NCBI GenBank assembly: GCA_012845835.1
Contig: JABAKD010000008.1
Location: 3,709,651 to 3,773,650 of the forward strand
Source: Undaria pinnatifida
Lineage: Eukaryota > Sar > Phaeophyceae > Laminariales > Alariaceae
Reading direction: 5' to 3'
DNA length: 64,000 bases
Made by a program: the position numbers and the translations under genes. Shown piece after piece: positions 53,046 through 64,000 of the stretch (position 1 is the stretch's first letter; every line of letters starts with the position of its first letter). The notes beneath the pieces were generated by a model that saw only the letters and a program-made list of their open reading frames with translations, was not told the DNA's origin and did not search any database.

Positions 53046-53799
53046 AATCGCACTGGTAGCGGCCAGACACATGGTAGAGGTTGATGCGCGTCGGGAGAGG
53101 GTATGTCCCAATCGAACTCTGTTCAGGCCTCCTCCCCGCTCACGACCTGGGTGGCGGAAGATGAGGACGGAACCGGGTCGCCCTGCATCGGGCTCGCAAA
53201 GGTGCTATGTCGACATGTTTGACGAGTGCGCGAAAAAGTTGTTGTATTGTAGAGGGCGAGGGAGAGGGGGGACATAATCCGCGGGGGGTGCGCGCGATTG
53301 TGTGGTGCTGGTGGTGTTGGAGCGCATGTGCGAAGGGGGGGGGTGGAGACGTCTGATGCTGTGATGTGGTGCTGCAGCAGGTAGACCCAGCACCACCACC
53401 GCTACCACCACAGAGATTGGAAATTGGTTGGTTTTATTACACGTGGCACCGCTTGTGATGCTCATCATGCGTTGCTTGTGGCGTCGGGCGGGGGACTAGG
53501 TCGAGGTGTGTTGTGCTCGAGTCGCGAAGACGCAATACCAGGTATGCTACAGCAGAGATACGCCCATGCCCACGGCCGCCACTACCGTAGCTTGAAAATG
53601 ATTGTATTGAGCGCGGCGGCTGCCGGGGAGGGGGGAGGGGGCGGGAGGCACTCGTGTTATGGACGGATGTTTCGGCCGCTTTTCTTGCGCACCGGCCTTG
53701 GCGACCGAGAGAGACCTACCGTGTTCTTGTTTTCTTTTTTTTTCCGGGTCTGTGGACTCGCGTGGATGGATTTATGGGTGGATTGAATGGGTGGGTAGG
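53046..53799. other. No gene recognised
   Basis: Read in six frames, no domain or splice-consistent exon seen. Confidence 0.4.
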
Positions 53800-54215
53800 T
53801 GCGTGCTGTTTTAAGCGTGATGTTGGGGCAGAGAAGAACGAAGGCAAGCATCTTTGTTGTTGTTGGAAGACATGGATGCCCAGGCAAGCATTTTTGTTTG
53901 GAGCAAATAACAAAGGGCGACTGCTGCTGAGGCATTGAAATATTAAGGTTGGAAAACGTGGGATGTTGAGGGATGCTGGACAACCTTGGGCACTGAGGCA
54001 AAGGATTTTGTAGGCAAACATTGTGTTGCGGAAATATGGATGTTGGAAGTAGTTTTTTGTTGGAACACGTGGATGTTGGATGTTCGGGCTTGCATTTGGT
54101 TGGATAACGTGGATGTGTTGAGGCAAACTTTTTTTTATGTTCAACCGTGGACGATGGGGCAAACATTTTTGTTGGAAAACCGTGCATGTTGATGAAGCAA
54201 AGACCTTGTTGGAGC
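53800..54215 (+). repeat. Degenerate tandem repeat, about 45-50 bp unit
   Basis: GGCAAACATTTTTGTTGGAAAACGTGGATGTTGA-like units recur about nine times. Two minus-strand frames of about 210 codons (Cys/Pro/Gln-rich) pass through because the unit lacks stops there; they start and end without any domain. Confidence 0.75.
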
Positions 54216-54620
54216 CGAGAAGACTGAGATGGATGGGGAAAGGGTCGCGGATTGGAGGCATCTTCCCCGGGCATCCGGGGTTTTTGCTCGCGCACGCGGG
54301 GAGGGCTTTTTGCTTCTCTGCGTCGGAGGGATCGCGCAAAAGGGAGAGCGTGTGTGTTGTTTCGTTTCGTTTTGGTTGCGGTTTGTTTTGCGGTACGATT
54401 TCCGTTACACTGCGTTATGTTTTCCTTTCTTGTGTTTCGGTGCGATTGGTTTCGTTTCGTTTTTCGGTGCGATTCGTTATTCGTCCCAACTCATGTCCTT
54501 TCCTTGTCTCATGCCATTCTTTTTCGTGTCGCTTCCCGTTTCGTTAGGATATACGGTTCGGGTTTCGTTTCGTTTCAGGTTCATTATTCGCGCGTAAGCG
54601 GCCGGCGGAGGTTGGTTAGG
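54216..54620 (+). repeat. (GTTTC)n-like degenerate pentamer tract
   Basis: 54355-54590 is dominated by TTTCG/GTTTC/GGTGCGATT units. No gene. A fifth example of pentamer-type sequence in the window. Confidence 0.6.
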
Positions 54621-56057
54621 TAACTCCTCGCAGTATTTTGTTTCCCCATGTTGCCCACATAATTTTGTTCCGTTTTGTGCTTGTTTCCCTTGTTACAATA
54701 TTTTATTTTTTCTCTCGCGCTTTCTCTCTGGCGCGCGCATAGGTGTGTGTGCGCGTGCGCTAAACGCTGACTGTGTCAGCGCTGTGGTTGGTTTGATGAT
54801 GCTTTGCGTTGGGAGCGGGGGGGGGGTTGCTAGGGTCGAGGTTGAGAGAGGACGCCGATTTCGGGTGGCGAGAGAAATGTACCGCGGTGTGCACTAGGCC
54901 ACCATGATGTACCAGTCCATTTTATATTTTTATATCCCCTATTGGGGGGGGGGGGTGATGTTCTACAGTAGGTACTGACAACATAGGTAGTTGATGTGAT
55001 TTGAAGTTAGTGTTTTGATCGTCAAGAATGGTCAAGAATGGTGCGGCGAGCGATCGAACCGTGGGATAGGGCGATTTCAAGAAGAGAGCGTTGAGGGAAA
55101 GGAAGATATGGATGGATTTTCGATAGTATTGTGTTTACTCCATTGCGGGCTTGTGCGTGCGTGTCGTGCGTGCGTACGGGCCATGCAAGTAGTTGTGTTG
55201 ACTCAACGCGAGCTTGTGGCGTGCGTGTCACTGAAGTTGTATTCTCGTTTGTCGGCGTCGTGTTTTTGTTTAGGTTTTGCGACGCGGTCAAGGGCGACAA
55301 GCGAAGGCTTGCGCGTGCGTGTCCTGGATTTTGTTTATCGGTGTCTTGTGATACGTCGTCCCTTTGTTAAGGTTCGTGGCGCAGTCGAAAGGGCAACCAC
55401 AGCAGGGACCCGCACGCACGGTTTGCGAAGAAAACCATGCGCAAGAGAATCATTTGGCGTCACCCCCGCGCGGTACGAGTAGCGTACGAGTAGTGGTTTG
55501 AAATAAAAGCCGTGCGAGAAGACGAAAAAAAAAATGTTGAATAATAGGTCCAGAGGGAACCCCGCGCGGGCGGGAGACGGCGCGGTAGTGTTTGCGAGTT
55601 GTAGGTGGGTGAGTGGGTGGGTCAAAAGAGAGAAAAAAACAAGAACTGAGTCCCTGTTTTTTTGTTTGCTCCGCCTGTAAGGCGATTTTGCTTTGTTTTT
55701 TGTGTGTCCGGTGGTGTTCGTAGCCGAGAGGCAGTCGTTTTTGTATGAGTACACTGGTTGGTCGTTATGTTTTTTTTTTGTGTAAGCCACCTTTGTTGCG
55801 GTGTTGTTGTGCTACTGCTGTCTTATGGCGGTCTCGGACGCTTTTTCTCGTCGCTTGCCAAAAGATGAGTATTGACCTGAAATTCGTCGAACTCACGGCT
55901 GACGTCCTTCAAATATTTTTGTAAAAATAATTGGAAGTGGTTACAACGTTTGTCCCTTCGATATTTCCCGCGTTTGTTTGACATGCCCTTCTTGCATCTG
56001 ACACTGCTAAGCGGGGAAAAACTGAAACAAGTGTGTGACATTCCTTCTTGTCATGGT
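54621..56057. other. No gene recognised
   Basis: 55880-55925 repeats a segment of 18645-18710 (GTCGAACTCACGGCTGACGTCCTTCAAATAT). Otherwise unannotatable by eye. Confidence 0.4.
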
Positions 56058-56071
56058 ACAACTGCGGCTGC

Positions 56072-56119
<48 letters not shown>

Positions 56120-56172
56120 GGCTGCGGCTGCGGCTGCTGCTGCTGCTGCGGCTGCTGCTGCTGCTGCGGTCT
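56058..56172 (+). repeat. (CTG)n/(CGG CTG) microsatellite
   Basis: About 38 trinucleotide units, CTG with CGG/GCGGCTG interruptions. It gives poly-Ala, poly-Leu and poly-Ser frames; none is attached to a credible exon. Confidence 0.9.
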
Positions 56173-56850
56173 CCTTGTCTGTGCATGGCAGTTTTTTCGC
56201 AGGGCACCAGATCAAAGCTGAACGTGGTTAGAAAAAAAAAATACGTCGTCGCCAGGGTTGACCCGATCTCTACGATTCATGTATAGGAGACACCTGAAAC
56301 CACAACAGCAGACCTATCTACGCCGACCAATCGGCAGCGGGCAGTGTCGTGCCGTCCGCTCGTGCGCCTCTCCTGTACTTGCTCAGCTATGCACGAGAAG
56401 CTAGATAAACGCAAGAAGTCGTTCAAGAGTGGACACTCCTTTGGTTCTCCTTGCTTCTGACCATAATAAGCTACATATGTCCGCATAGCCATGACTACTT
56501 CCGTCATATATCAACCAAACTGGTATCTCGTTTGTTCTGCGAAACTTCACAGATACTACGCGTTTGGGACCAACATATAGATATCAATCGAAAATCACAA
56601 ACAAGTACAAGTAGGACCTTCTCAACCGTGAAATGCTAAGACTTGCGGGCACAAAAATAGAGGCGACTTCGGCTCCTAATCACCAACTCAAGGTATATAC
56701 ACTGCAAAAATGGAGTTGCTTTTTACAGCGGCAGTACCCGGTACCTCGCAACATATGCACCCGCATACGTACGTACTGCCAAGACGTCAGTACCCGAAAA
56801 ACTAACAACGTAAGCGTTCGCGCGAGCGAGGAGGGAAGGGTCCGACGGGT

Positions 56851-56945
56851 TTAACCCTCTTGAAACTGCAAAAACAAGCAGTCCACACAAAATTCCAAGC
56901 AGCACGTCCCCCAAGACGCGGGTGCCGCAGCTCTAAAGGGGTTAA
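56851..56945. mobile_element. piggyBac-like MITE, 95 bp
   Basis: TTAA at both borders (56851-56854, 56942-56945), ends CCCTCTTGAAACTGC and CTCTAAAGGGG. Same architecture and terminal bases as 41720-41809; the interiors differ. Confidence 0.65.
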
Positions 56946-57523
56946 TTTACAAAGCGCCCGTCGATACCGACGAACGCGCGCGCGAATCGCGCGTTGAATC
57001 GCGCGTTAACGTGCTTCCTAGGAGCCTCAACGGCGCGAAACGCTTCGCAAAATATACATGCGGATCGCAACGCCGAAGGTGCCCGACAAAATGTACACCA
57101 GGTCTGGTAGCCTGGTAGCGGGTGCTGGTGACGCCAAACCACAGAAAGGGGACAAGACACAAGACACATTTTCAACGCACCGCGTCCCCTCCTGCTCCTC
57201 CTCCTTCGACCCCCTTTTACGCTCCAGAGGCGAAACCCCCTTCCTTTCCACCACCCCCCCCGGTAGGGCGTCCACCTACCCACCCTAGCACCCACCCAAC
57301 CACCCTTTCCACCTATACACCCACCCAACCTCTCCTATCCACTCACCCAACAGCAACAACTAGTCACTGTTCGTCAAACGGGTCACGGTCAGCATCGCTA
57401 AATGCCCAAAACCGCAACGCAAAACCTTCCATGAAAGTCGCCGGACTATGAAACCCCGAGACCACAACGATCGTGGATTAGGCACCGCCAGCCTGGGTTA
57501 AATAAACACCACACTACGTCACA

Positions 57524-57958
57524 CTACACCGTAGCGCCCGAATCCCCCAACCCTGCGTCACAATTCCCTCCCGCCGGCTTCTCTTCTCCAAACCCCGGCG
57601 CGGGAGGCTTGGAAGGGGGGGGGGGGCGTCGCGTCAACCCCCCCGCCGCGCGATGAGCCAACCCCCCAACCCAACCCCACGCATCCCCCCCCCCAGGTGC
57701 CCTACTATCCTCTCGCACACTTTGAGCGTCCGAGCGTTGATCTCCGCCGCCGCCGCCGCCGCTGCCGCTACCGCTACCGCCGGCCGGTGGCACGCTACCT
57801 GGGGCTGCTTTACGGCCAGGAGGAGCACCCGTAGCGGCAGAGGCTTGCCGCGCTTCGGCAAGGGTAGCCGGGAATTTGTTAGGGGTTGGAGCGGGGCCGG
57901 AGGTTGTGCTGGCGGTGCTGTCAATGCATCGCCGAAGAACTTTGAGCTCGTTTTCCGC
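57524..57958 (-). CDS. Unidentified gene, last coding exon (minus)
   Basis: Minus strand from 57958 after a GCTTCAG acceptor: AENELKVLRRCIDSTASTTSG, then Pro/Ala/Gly/Ser-rich sequence to a TAG at 57526-57524 (144 residues). The phase-0 join with 58297-58374 gives QKKLIEAENELKVLRRCIDS, which looks like one continuous amphipathic helix, and the intron between has the C-rich tract before its acceptor that kinase introns also have. I do not recognise the protein. The low-complexity tail may hold another splice site. Confidence 0.5.
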   Translation of the reverse strand, partial: AENELKVLRRCIDSTASTTSGPAPTPNKFPATLAEARQASAATGAPPGRKAAPGSVPPAGGSGSGSGGGGGGDQRSDAQSVREDSRAPGGGDAWGWVGGLAHRAAGGLTRRPPPPSKPPAPGFGEEKPAGGNCDAGLGDSGATV

Positions 57959-58296
57959 CTGAAGCGCAGTCGGTTCGTTTGTCACAATGGCGGCACAGCA
58001 AAAAAAAAGATGAAGGACGGAGGCGGCGGGGGCGGGGGCGGCGGGCGGGGGAGGGGGGGAAGGGGGGGGGGGGAGGGGGGGAGGTAGCTGCTCGCTTCTA
58101 AAACAAGCTCAACAAACTGCCCAAGGGGGAGAGAGAAAAGGGGGCAAACTCCAGTGCGCTGAAATCAAGCCATCGACCGTACGTCGTCGCATAAACTTCA
58201 ACTTTGCTATCTCGGGGTTCGCACAAGGTTAAGATGTACCCTCGTACAGGTTGACCGTCACTGCGCGATCAACCGTGACCAACATTGGCGCCTCAC

Positions 58297-58374
58297 CTCA
58301 ATGAGTTTTTTCTGGAACGCGTCTCCCCGCTGTCGGTCCATCCTTCCCAATTTGCAGGCTTGTCTCAGCTTAGG
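58297..58374 (-). CDS. Unidentified gene, internal exon (minus)
   Basis: 26 codons, PKLRQACKLGRMDRQRGDAFQKKLIE, between a CTCTGCAG acceptor (with TTTTCTTGCCCC before it) and a GTGAGG donor. Highly charged, probably helical or coiled coil. Upstream exons, if real, lie to the right; I could not find them among the repeats. Confidence 0.5.
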
Positions 58375-59339
58375 CTGCAGAGGGGCAAGAAAAGCAACCT
58401 GCCCTTCCATACCCGTCACCTTCACCAGCACGAGCGTAGGGTAGGAACGTGGGTGGGGGGAGAGGGGGCGCATTCATCACGCCCACATAACTTGTGAAAA
58501 TACAAAAATTGTTTACAGCGTCCAGAGGGGTTGCTCTGCACGCGGGTCTGGGTGGCCCTCCTACGGTTAAGGGCATACAACATACACCCGACTCCCAGTG
58601 GTTGTGGCCTTCGTGCGAATTCATCCCGGAAAAAAAACAACGGAGTCGCAGGGGCCATTGTCCTTGGCACGCATACATACAATACGCGGATTTGTGGTAT
58701 GTCCGCTGGGCGGGGAGCGGGGCGAGCCGCCGTCGCCGCCGCCGCCTGTTGAAAGCTACGAGTACAGAGCACAAAGCAATTAGTACGAGGTACAAAGTTC
58801 CCCTCCCGGAAGTGCCTAGGGGAGTGGCGCAAGAACGAAATCCAAGTATGCAACATCTGACTGCCTGAGCAAATAGGAGGTACCTAGTGGTAGTGAAAAC
58901 TATGTTGTCCGCAGCTCGAGAAGCAGGGGGTAGGGAGGCGCCCTCCCGGGGACGGTTCGCTTTCTGCCCGTCGTGGTGGATGACCGTAAAGAAGTGGTAA
59001 TCCCATCAGCACGTGTCCACCACGAGTACGATGAGGACTTTTTGTGCGGGCGACTCTTACGCAGTAAAATTTGCGTGGTGAAAAAATAAATGGATGCAAG
59101 GTAAATCTTCCAGGGATTTTCAACCGGCAAAAAACCGAAAAATAATAAATGCAGCCAGATGCAGCAGTTGTTCCGTGCGCGCTCTTTTATCGTGGTTTTG
59201 ATGTTTTATTCTTTGTTTCACATGGAAATCAGCCATTTCAGATAGAACTCTAGTCTTGTTGAGCCAGTTTACATTTTGAACCCCATGACGAGTGATCCAC
59301 GCCAGGATGGGCAATCATCCCCCTTCACCACCGGCTAGT
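58375..59339. other. No further exon recognised
   Basis: Expected to hold the upstream intron of the minus-strand gene. C-rich on the minus strand at 58450-58475. No motif found. Confidence 0.35.
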
Positions 59340-60500
59340 CGCAGAAAGTGCACGGAATGAGGAACTGTCGGGCTTACAAGGGCTCCGCTCCGCGGGCGGC
59401 TGACGCCGCCCGCTACGTTCGCGGAAGGAAGATTTCAACTAATAAATGTAAAGGGAGCAGAAAGAAGAGGCCCATGATTAAGTGCACCTGGCGATTTGAT
59501 AATGCCAAGAGCTACTTGTGGGGAGCTGATTGCCCTGTCTGCGCTGTGCTCTATGTTGGCGATGTCACGTTCTGATCGGCAGTGTGGAACGGGTGTAATT
59601 TGCGAAGAAAAAATCGCGAAGAGGACCGGGATGGAGAACGAAACCAACGACGAAAAAACAAAAAGCCGAGTACACACACGTACCAACGGTACCTGGTACC
59701 TGGTACTTCGCCCAATACCTGGTGGTACTCTGTGTGGTTCTAAAGAAAGCACAGGGCTCTGCTCCGCAAGGCTGCTGACGCCGCCCGCTACGCTCGCACA
59801 AGGGAAGAATGCAACTGACTGAAACATGTAAATAAATGGGGCAGGAAGAAGAGGCCCGCCATTATTTGGTGCGAACAGCGAATTGATAATAATGCCAAGA
59901 GGTGCTTGCGCAGAGCTAATTGCCATGCGCTGTGCTGTGTGCTTGATGTCACGTTCTGAACGGCAGTGCGTGCGATAATTGCGGGGGGGGGGGGGGGGCA
60001 TGGGGACCGAGAGAGGGCAATCAACTGAAGAAAGCAAAAAGACGAGTACGCAAAAGACATACATAAACCTGGTATCTGTATCATACCTGGTACTACAACT
60101 ACTACTAGTAACTGCTGCTGTATGCTCGAAGAACGCACAGAGCCGCACGACACAGGACCGCAAAACGAAGGGCAAGGCACGGAACCGCACTGCGCTGCGC
60201 TGCGCTGCCGAGCTATATATAGCCGAGCTAAACTGAGCTGGGCGTGCATTGTTTGTGATCCAATAACAACGTCATATGTACAAACCTGGTGTAGTAATAA
60301 TAGTACCGGTACGTGGCATGATACTTGGAATACTGCTGGCATATACGAAATATAATAAAAAAGTACAGCAAAGCACGCAGCATGGAAAAGCACGGCAAAG
60401 CACGGCAAAGCACAGCGCTGCGTTGCTGTGAGCTATAGCGCTGCGGTGGGGTGCTGGGCGGCGTGGAGCTGGTGAGCCAAGCCCAGATCTCAGCTGATGA
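59340..60500 (+). repeat. Repeat T, two tandem copies
   Basis: Copies at about 59360-59750 and 59755-60480 share GGGCTC-GCTCCGC, GACGCCGCCCGCTACG-TCGC, AAGAAGAGGCCC, TGATAATGCCAAGAG and GATGTCACGTTCTGA-CGGCAGTG; third copy at 14330-14835. The 251-codon minus frame (59435-60190) is the repeat read twice (CRSERDI...AISS-Q-PLGII). GGTACC-type palindromes are clustered at 59690-59715. Confidence 0.65.
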
Positions 60501-61012
60501 AATTTCGTCAAGTACAACACAATGGTGGGAATCAAAGAAAAGCTAAAACAAAGCGGGACCGTTCCGCAAGTAATGCACAGGCGGCAAATTAGCGGCAAAT
60601 GGTGGGAAGTTCAACTTTCTAGACAAGAAGGAAGAAAAAATCGCGAAAAGGTTTAAAATCGTGTTGTTGACAGAAAACCAAATTTGCAGGAAGCAGCTGA
60701 AAAGTCCAGAAACAACTGACAAAGCGAGCAGAAACGAAAATAATGAAGGCCGAGCAAGAAACCAAAGAAAAGCTGGACCGTTCCGCAAGTAAGCTGGACC
60801 GTCCGACCTCGGAGATGCCAGGGATGCACCAACCGAGCGCTTTCAGCACAAATATATTAGTAAGTCTATATTGTCGCTGAGACAGAGAAGCCCGCCCTCA
60901 TGGAGCATCAGCGCCCATCTTTATCTACTGCTGTTTGCTTTCTAGAGGCAAGAAAAATCACGCTGGGTTGTTTTGATCATCGTCCGATTAAAAATCGTCC
61001 TCTCGAGGAGAC
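60501..61012. other. No gene recognised; short direct repeats
   Basis: CAAAGAAAAGCT-(AAA/GG)AC-...GACCGTTCCGCAAGTAA occurs at 60535-60575 and 60763-60795. Nothing else to report. Confidence 0.4.
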
Positions 61013-61020
61013 GAATTTAC

Positions 61021-62822
61021 CAGGGCTTTTCACGGGTCGGGTCAAATCTCGCGGGTCGGGTCGGGTCGGGTCGGGTCAGCTGACCCGACCCGACCCGCGA
61101 GATTTTCGAGACGTCTTGACCCGACCCGACCCGACCCGCGAGATTTTCGAGACGCCTTGACCCGACCTGACCCGACCCGCGAGATTTTCGAGACGTCTTG
61201 ACCCGACCCGACCCGACCCGCGAGATTTTCGAGACGTCTTGACCCGACCCGACCCGACCCGCGAGATTTTGAAATCGTCCTGACCCGACCCGACCCGCGA
61301 CAATCCGGGTGACCCGCGAGATTCGGGTCGTCTGGCGGATCACGTTAACTTGACCCGTGACATTTCTCACGGGTCAAAGTTGAAAACTCACAGGTCAAAG
61401 TTGAAAACTCACGGGTCAAAGCATGTATACCTCGGTCGGTTGGTTGGTCCTTGGTCCCTCGTACTTTTCCCAGTATGTCGTGTTCTCTGCGTTTTTTACC
61501 GGTGTTTGCAGCTGATGATTATGTCATGTGGTGTGTGCGCGAGAAATACGAAAGAAACCGCAACCCACATGCATGGACATGCCCGTACCGCTAGACCACC
61601 GGGTCGACCCGACGAGCGACCCGACGAGCGAGCTAGTTATAAGTTATAAGTGCAATCTCCGGTCCCGGCAAGCAGCCTAGCTGAGCCGCCTCCGGCAGCA
61701 AGCCCACAACTGGGGCGGTGGATCTGTCAGCAGGGGCTGCGATCCGCGAGGATGCGTTGTCTGCTGCTGGCGCTTGCGGCTGCCAGGGTGCTGCTGCTGC
61801 TGCCGTGCTGCTGCTGCTGCTGCTGCTTGCTGCTGCTGCTGCTGCTGCTGCTTCGACAACGGGTGCTCTTCTTGCTTTTTTACGTTTGGTCACATTTCGT
61901 ACTGGTATGATAATTCTCGAGCTAGCTACTACTACTACTACTAATACTACTACTGCTGTATCTTTCTTCTATCTGTGCAGTCTCCAGCCCCCGCAAGCAG
62001 CCTAGCTGAGCCGCCTCCGGCAGCAAGCCCACAACTGGGGCGATGGGTCTGTCAGCAGGGGCTGCGATCCGCGAGAATCCGGGGTCTGCTGCTGGTGCTT
62101 GCTGCTGCCAGTGCTGCTGCTGCTGCTGCTTCGACGACGACTGCCCTTCTTTGCCTTTTTACGTTTGGTCACATTTCGTACTGGTATGACCGTAATATTA
62201 CTACTGTTGTTACGGCTTCAGTAGGTACGGGATTCGCATCACACTGCTGTATGCCTTGGTACGAGTAGCTGGGGGTACTGCCTGGTGATTGTTCTGCACG
62301 CTGTGATGATATACGATCGGAGCATCGGCACGAGGGAGGCAGGAAGCGGAAATGCTTGTATTTTATTGGCGGACCCGCGGGCCCGACCCGCGGGGCGCCT
62401 GCACGGCATCAATATGGCTCTCAGCTGGAAGTTTAAAAAAGGCGGATCCGCCGGCCAGATCCGCGGGTTTGACCCGCGGGTCAGCCTAAAACAACTCACG
62501 GGTCATTATTGCTTGACCCGCGAAGTGACCCGTATCTCGCGGGTCATGACCCGACCCGACCCGCGAGATTTTGAAAACCTCTTGACCCGACCCGACCCGC
62601 GAGATTTTGAAAACCTCTTGACCTGACCCGACCCGACCCGCGAGATTTTGGAGCCTCTTGACCCGACCCGACCCGACCCGCGAGATTTTGAAATCTCTTG
62701 ACCCGACCCGACCCGACCCGTGAGATTTTAAAACGTAATGACCCGACCCGACCCGACCCGCGAGATTTTGAAACCCCCTTGACCCGACCCGCGGGTCGGG
62801 TCATGACCCGTGAAAAGCCCTG
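61021..62822. mobile_element. Complete non-autonomous hAT-like transposon, 1802 bp
   Basis: Begins CAGGGCTTTTCACGGGTC and ends GACCCGTGAAAAGCCCTG, a perfect 18-bp terminal inverted repeat. It is flanked by an exact 8-bp direct repeat GAATTTAC (61013-61020 and 62823-62830). CAGGG ends with 8-bp target duplications are the mark of the hAT superfamily. Both subterminal regions are arrays of GACCC units with spacer GCGAGATTTT(C/G)-AGACGTCTTGACCC, in inverted orientation near the left tip. No transposase frame is present. The middle carries a duplicated segment (61650-61910 and 61975-62205). Confidence 0.9.
61650..62205 (+). repeat. Two-copy direct repeat (about 320-bp period) inside the hAT-like element
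   Basis: CAAGCAGCCTAGCTGAGCCGCCTCCGGCAGCAAGCCCACAACTGGGGCG and TCTGTCAGCAGGGGCTGCGATCCGCGAG occur in both, followed by CTG-rich sequence and TTTTTACGTTTGGTCACATTTCGTACTGGTATGA. The second copy is preceded by TCTATCTGTGCAG, a good acceptor. Possibly captured host sequence; the encoded SLAEPPPAASPQLGRW segment is not recognised. Confidence 0.7.
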
Positions 62823-62830
62823 GAATTTAC

Positions 62831-63670
62831 CTTGCCTACAGCGAAGTAGCGAGGCTCGAGTACGAACCAACGCATCGGTTTGCTGCTGTAAAACACTGCT
62901 GCACTGCTGTATGTAGCACATGATGTTGCCTGCTGCTGCTTGTGCTGCAGGGCACGGTTGTAGCGTTGTCTGTATTATCTGCAGGTTCTCTGTTGTCTAC
63001 ACATGGCTGGGTGTACTCGCGGGGGAAGAGACACAAATTGAGATGATCGGAAATATAATGATAAGAACCTCTTAATCCAAAGGGCCCTAATGTTTTCATC
63101 CAGATTGGCGATGCCGCCCACAGCAGCAGCGCAAGACAAGTCGTCGATTACAGATACGAAGCAGGCCTTGAAAAAACCAACTAGCCACAGCAGTACGGCG
63201 CAGATGGATGTGCCACACACGCACGGTGTTGCCTGCTGGTGGTGCTGCTGGGCGCTTGTCTTTTAACGTTGTGCTCTCTGGGTGTTGGCTGTGCTTTGGC
63301 TGTTTTCATGGGAGCGCAAAACACAGGCAAAACACAGACCGAATGTTACCTGTGGTACGCGCGCATGATTTGCACATACATTTTGGGTTTGCGTCAAAAC
63401 ATTACGTACGTGAAGTAATGGGAATAGGGGATGCGGATGTTGCGGAAACCCGGTTTTGCCTTAAATATGCCCAAGGCCAAAAAAGCTTAAAAGGCTTGCC
63501 ACGCGCGACATACTGTACGGATGGCGCCCAAACCTCCGGCAACGTGAGCCCGACGGTCGAATTGTGCCCACCCCATCTGACGTTTCGGATGAAGGTGCGA
63601 GCACGAACATATGTATCCCAGAAAAGAAAAAAAAAACCCCGACAATTATACGTATACATACACTGCTGTA
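62831..63670. other. No gene established; one weak exon-like stretch
   Basis: 63095-63240 has an open plus frame beginning MPPTAAAQDKSSITDTKQALKK after a CATCCAG; there is no homology I recognise and no clear donor. Left as unannotated. Confidence 0.3.
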
Positions 63671-63850
63671 CATTAAGGTTTCCCAATAAGGCGGTCTGAA
63701 TAAGGCGGTATCCCGATATAAGGCGGTCAAAATCGCTTGGTACGACTGAAGAATTGCACTCATAACCTGGAATCAATAAGGCGGCTTCCCCCTACAAGGC
63801 GGTCACATTGCTCTGGCACACCACCGTCTTACTGGGGGGCCCCTGCTGCT
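63671..63850. repeat. MITE-like 'AATAAGGCGG' block
   Basis: AATAAGGCGG four times or nearly so, AAGGCGGTCAAAATCGCTTGG and GGCACACCACCGTCTTACTGG. Same order as 5865-6190. The window ends at 64000 with no other feature seen. Confidence 0.6.
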
Positions 63851-64000
63851 GTAATCAACACTCGGAATGGTAGTTCTACTTCTTCTGACGACGGCGGACG
63901 TGGTTTTTCCGGAATGCGCCGTTACGACACCTGACCAGGTCCCATGGTCCCGCACCCAAAGACAACACGATTGGCGCGACCAAGGCCTAAATTTAATCAG

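Noticed and set aside
53657-54339. Two overlapping minus frames of 212 and 207 codons, Cys/Pro-rich
   Set aside because: Both are readings of the 45-50 bp tandem repeat at 53800-54215; two frames open at once and no start context or domain.
59435-60190. 251-codon minus frame with two internal repeats
   Set aside because: Internal peptide repeat equals the two tandem copies of DNA repeat T; no domain.

Overview
This is eukaryotic nuclear DNA: coding sequence is split by GT-AG introns, most of the window is intron or repeat, and there are no bacterial-style operons. The intron-rich gene, the tRNA-derived SINEs, the several non-LTR retrotransposon families, an interstitial (CCCTAA)n block (the vertebrate-type telomere repeat also used by brown algae) and the style of the LINE proteins fit a stramenopile, most likely a brown alga. 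The organism call is inference; a marker gene or database search would settle it.

Layout. Positions 1-10157 are repeat-rich and, from about 10157 leftward, probably lie in the first intron of a minus-strand gene whose first exon is at 10158-10241 (NAA15-like NatA auxiliary subunit; only this exon is visible). About 0.7 kb away and divergently oriented, a plus-strand SNF1/AMPK/SnRK1-type protein kinase alpha subunit starts at 10948 and ends at 51428. I could join 15 exons whose splice phases agree throughout: ATP loop, catalytic core and activation loop (exons 1-6), UBA-like/autoinhibitory segment (exon 7), a low-complexity linker (exons 8-10), and an AMPK-type C-terminal regulatory domain (exons 10-15) that is itself split by a roughly 530-residue low-complexity insert. 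A 19-base G run in exon 12 puts the two halves of that exon one base out of frame.

Intron 1 is about 20.5 kb and is filled with transposon remains: a LINE family with a CA-repeat tail (several copies, two in tandem and facing an inverted copy that still carries the 5' endonuclease region), an (AAC)n-tailed LINE, two tRNA-SINE families, a tyrosine-recombinase-like fragment, and a satellite of about 200 bp. Later introns carry pentanucleotide arrays, long G and C runs, duplicated pieces of the gene's own exons, and a second LINE family whose 3' ends join C-rich tracts, in two cases directly upstream of a kinase splice acceptor.

Right of the kinase (51429-64000) are simple repeats, a two-exon 3' end of an unidentified minus-strand gene (57524-58374), a piggyBac-like MITE, and a complete non-autonomous hAT-like element (61021-62822) with matching TIRs and an exact 8-bp target duplication.

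The most unusual pattern is intron architecture: many kinase introns begin with G runs just after the donor and end with C runs just before the acceptor, so the two intron ends are potentially complementary.
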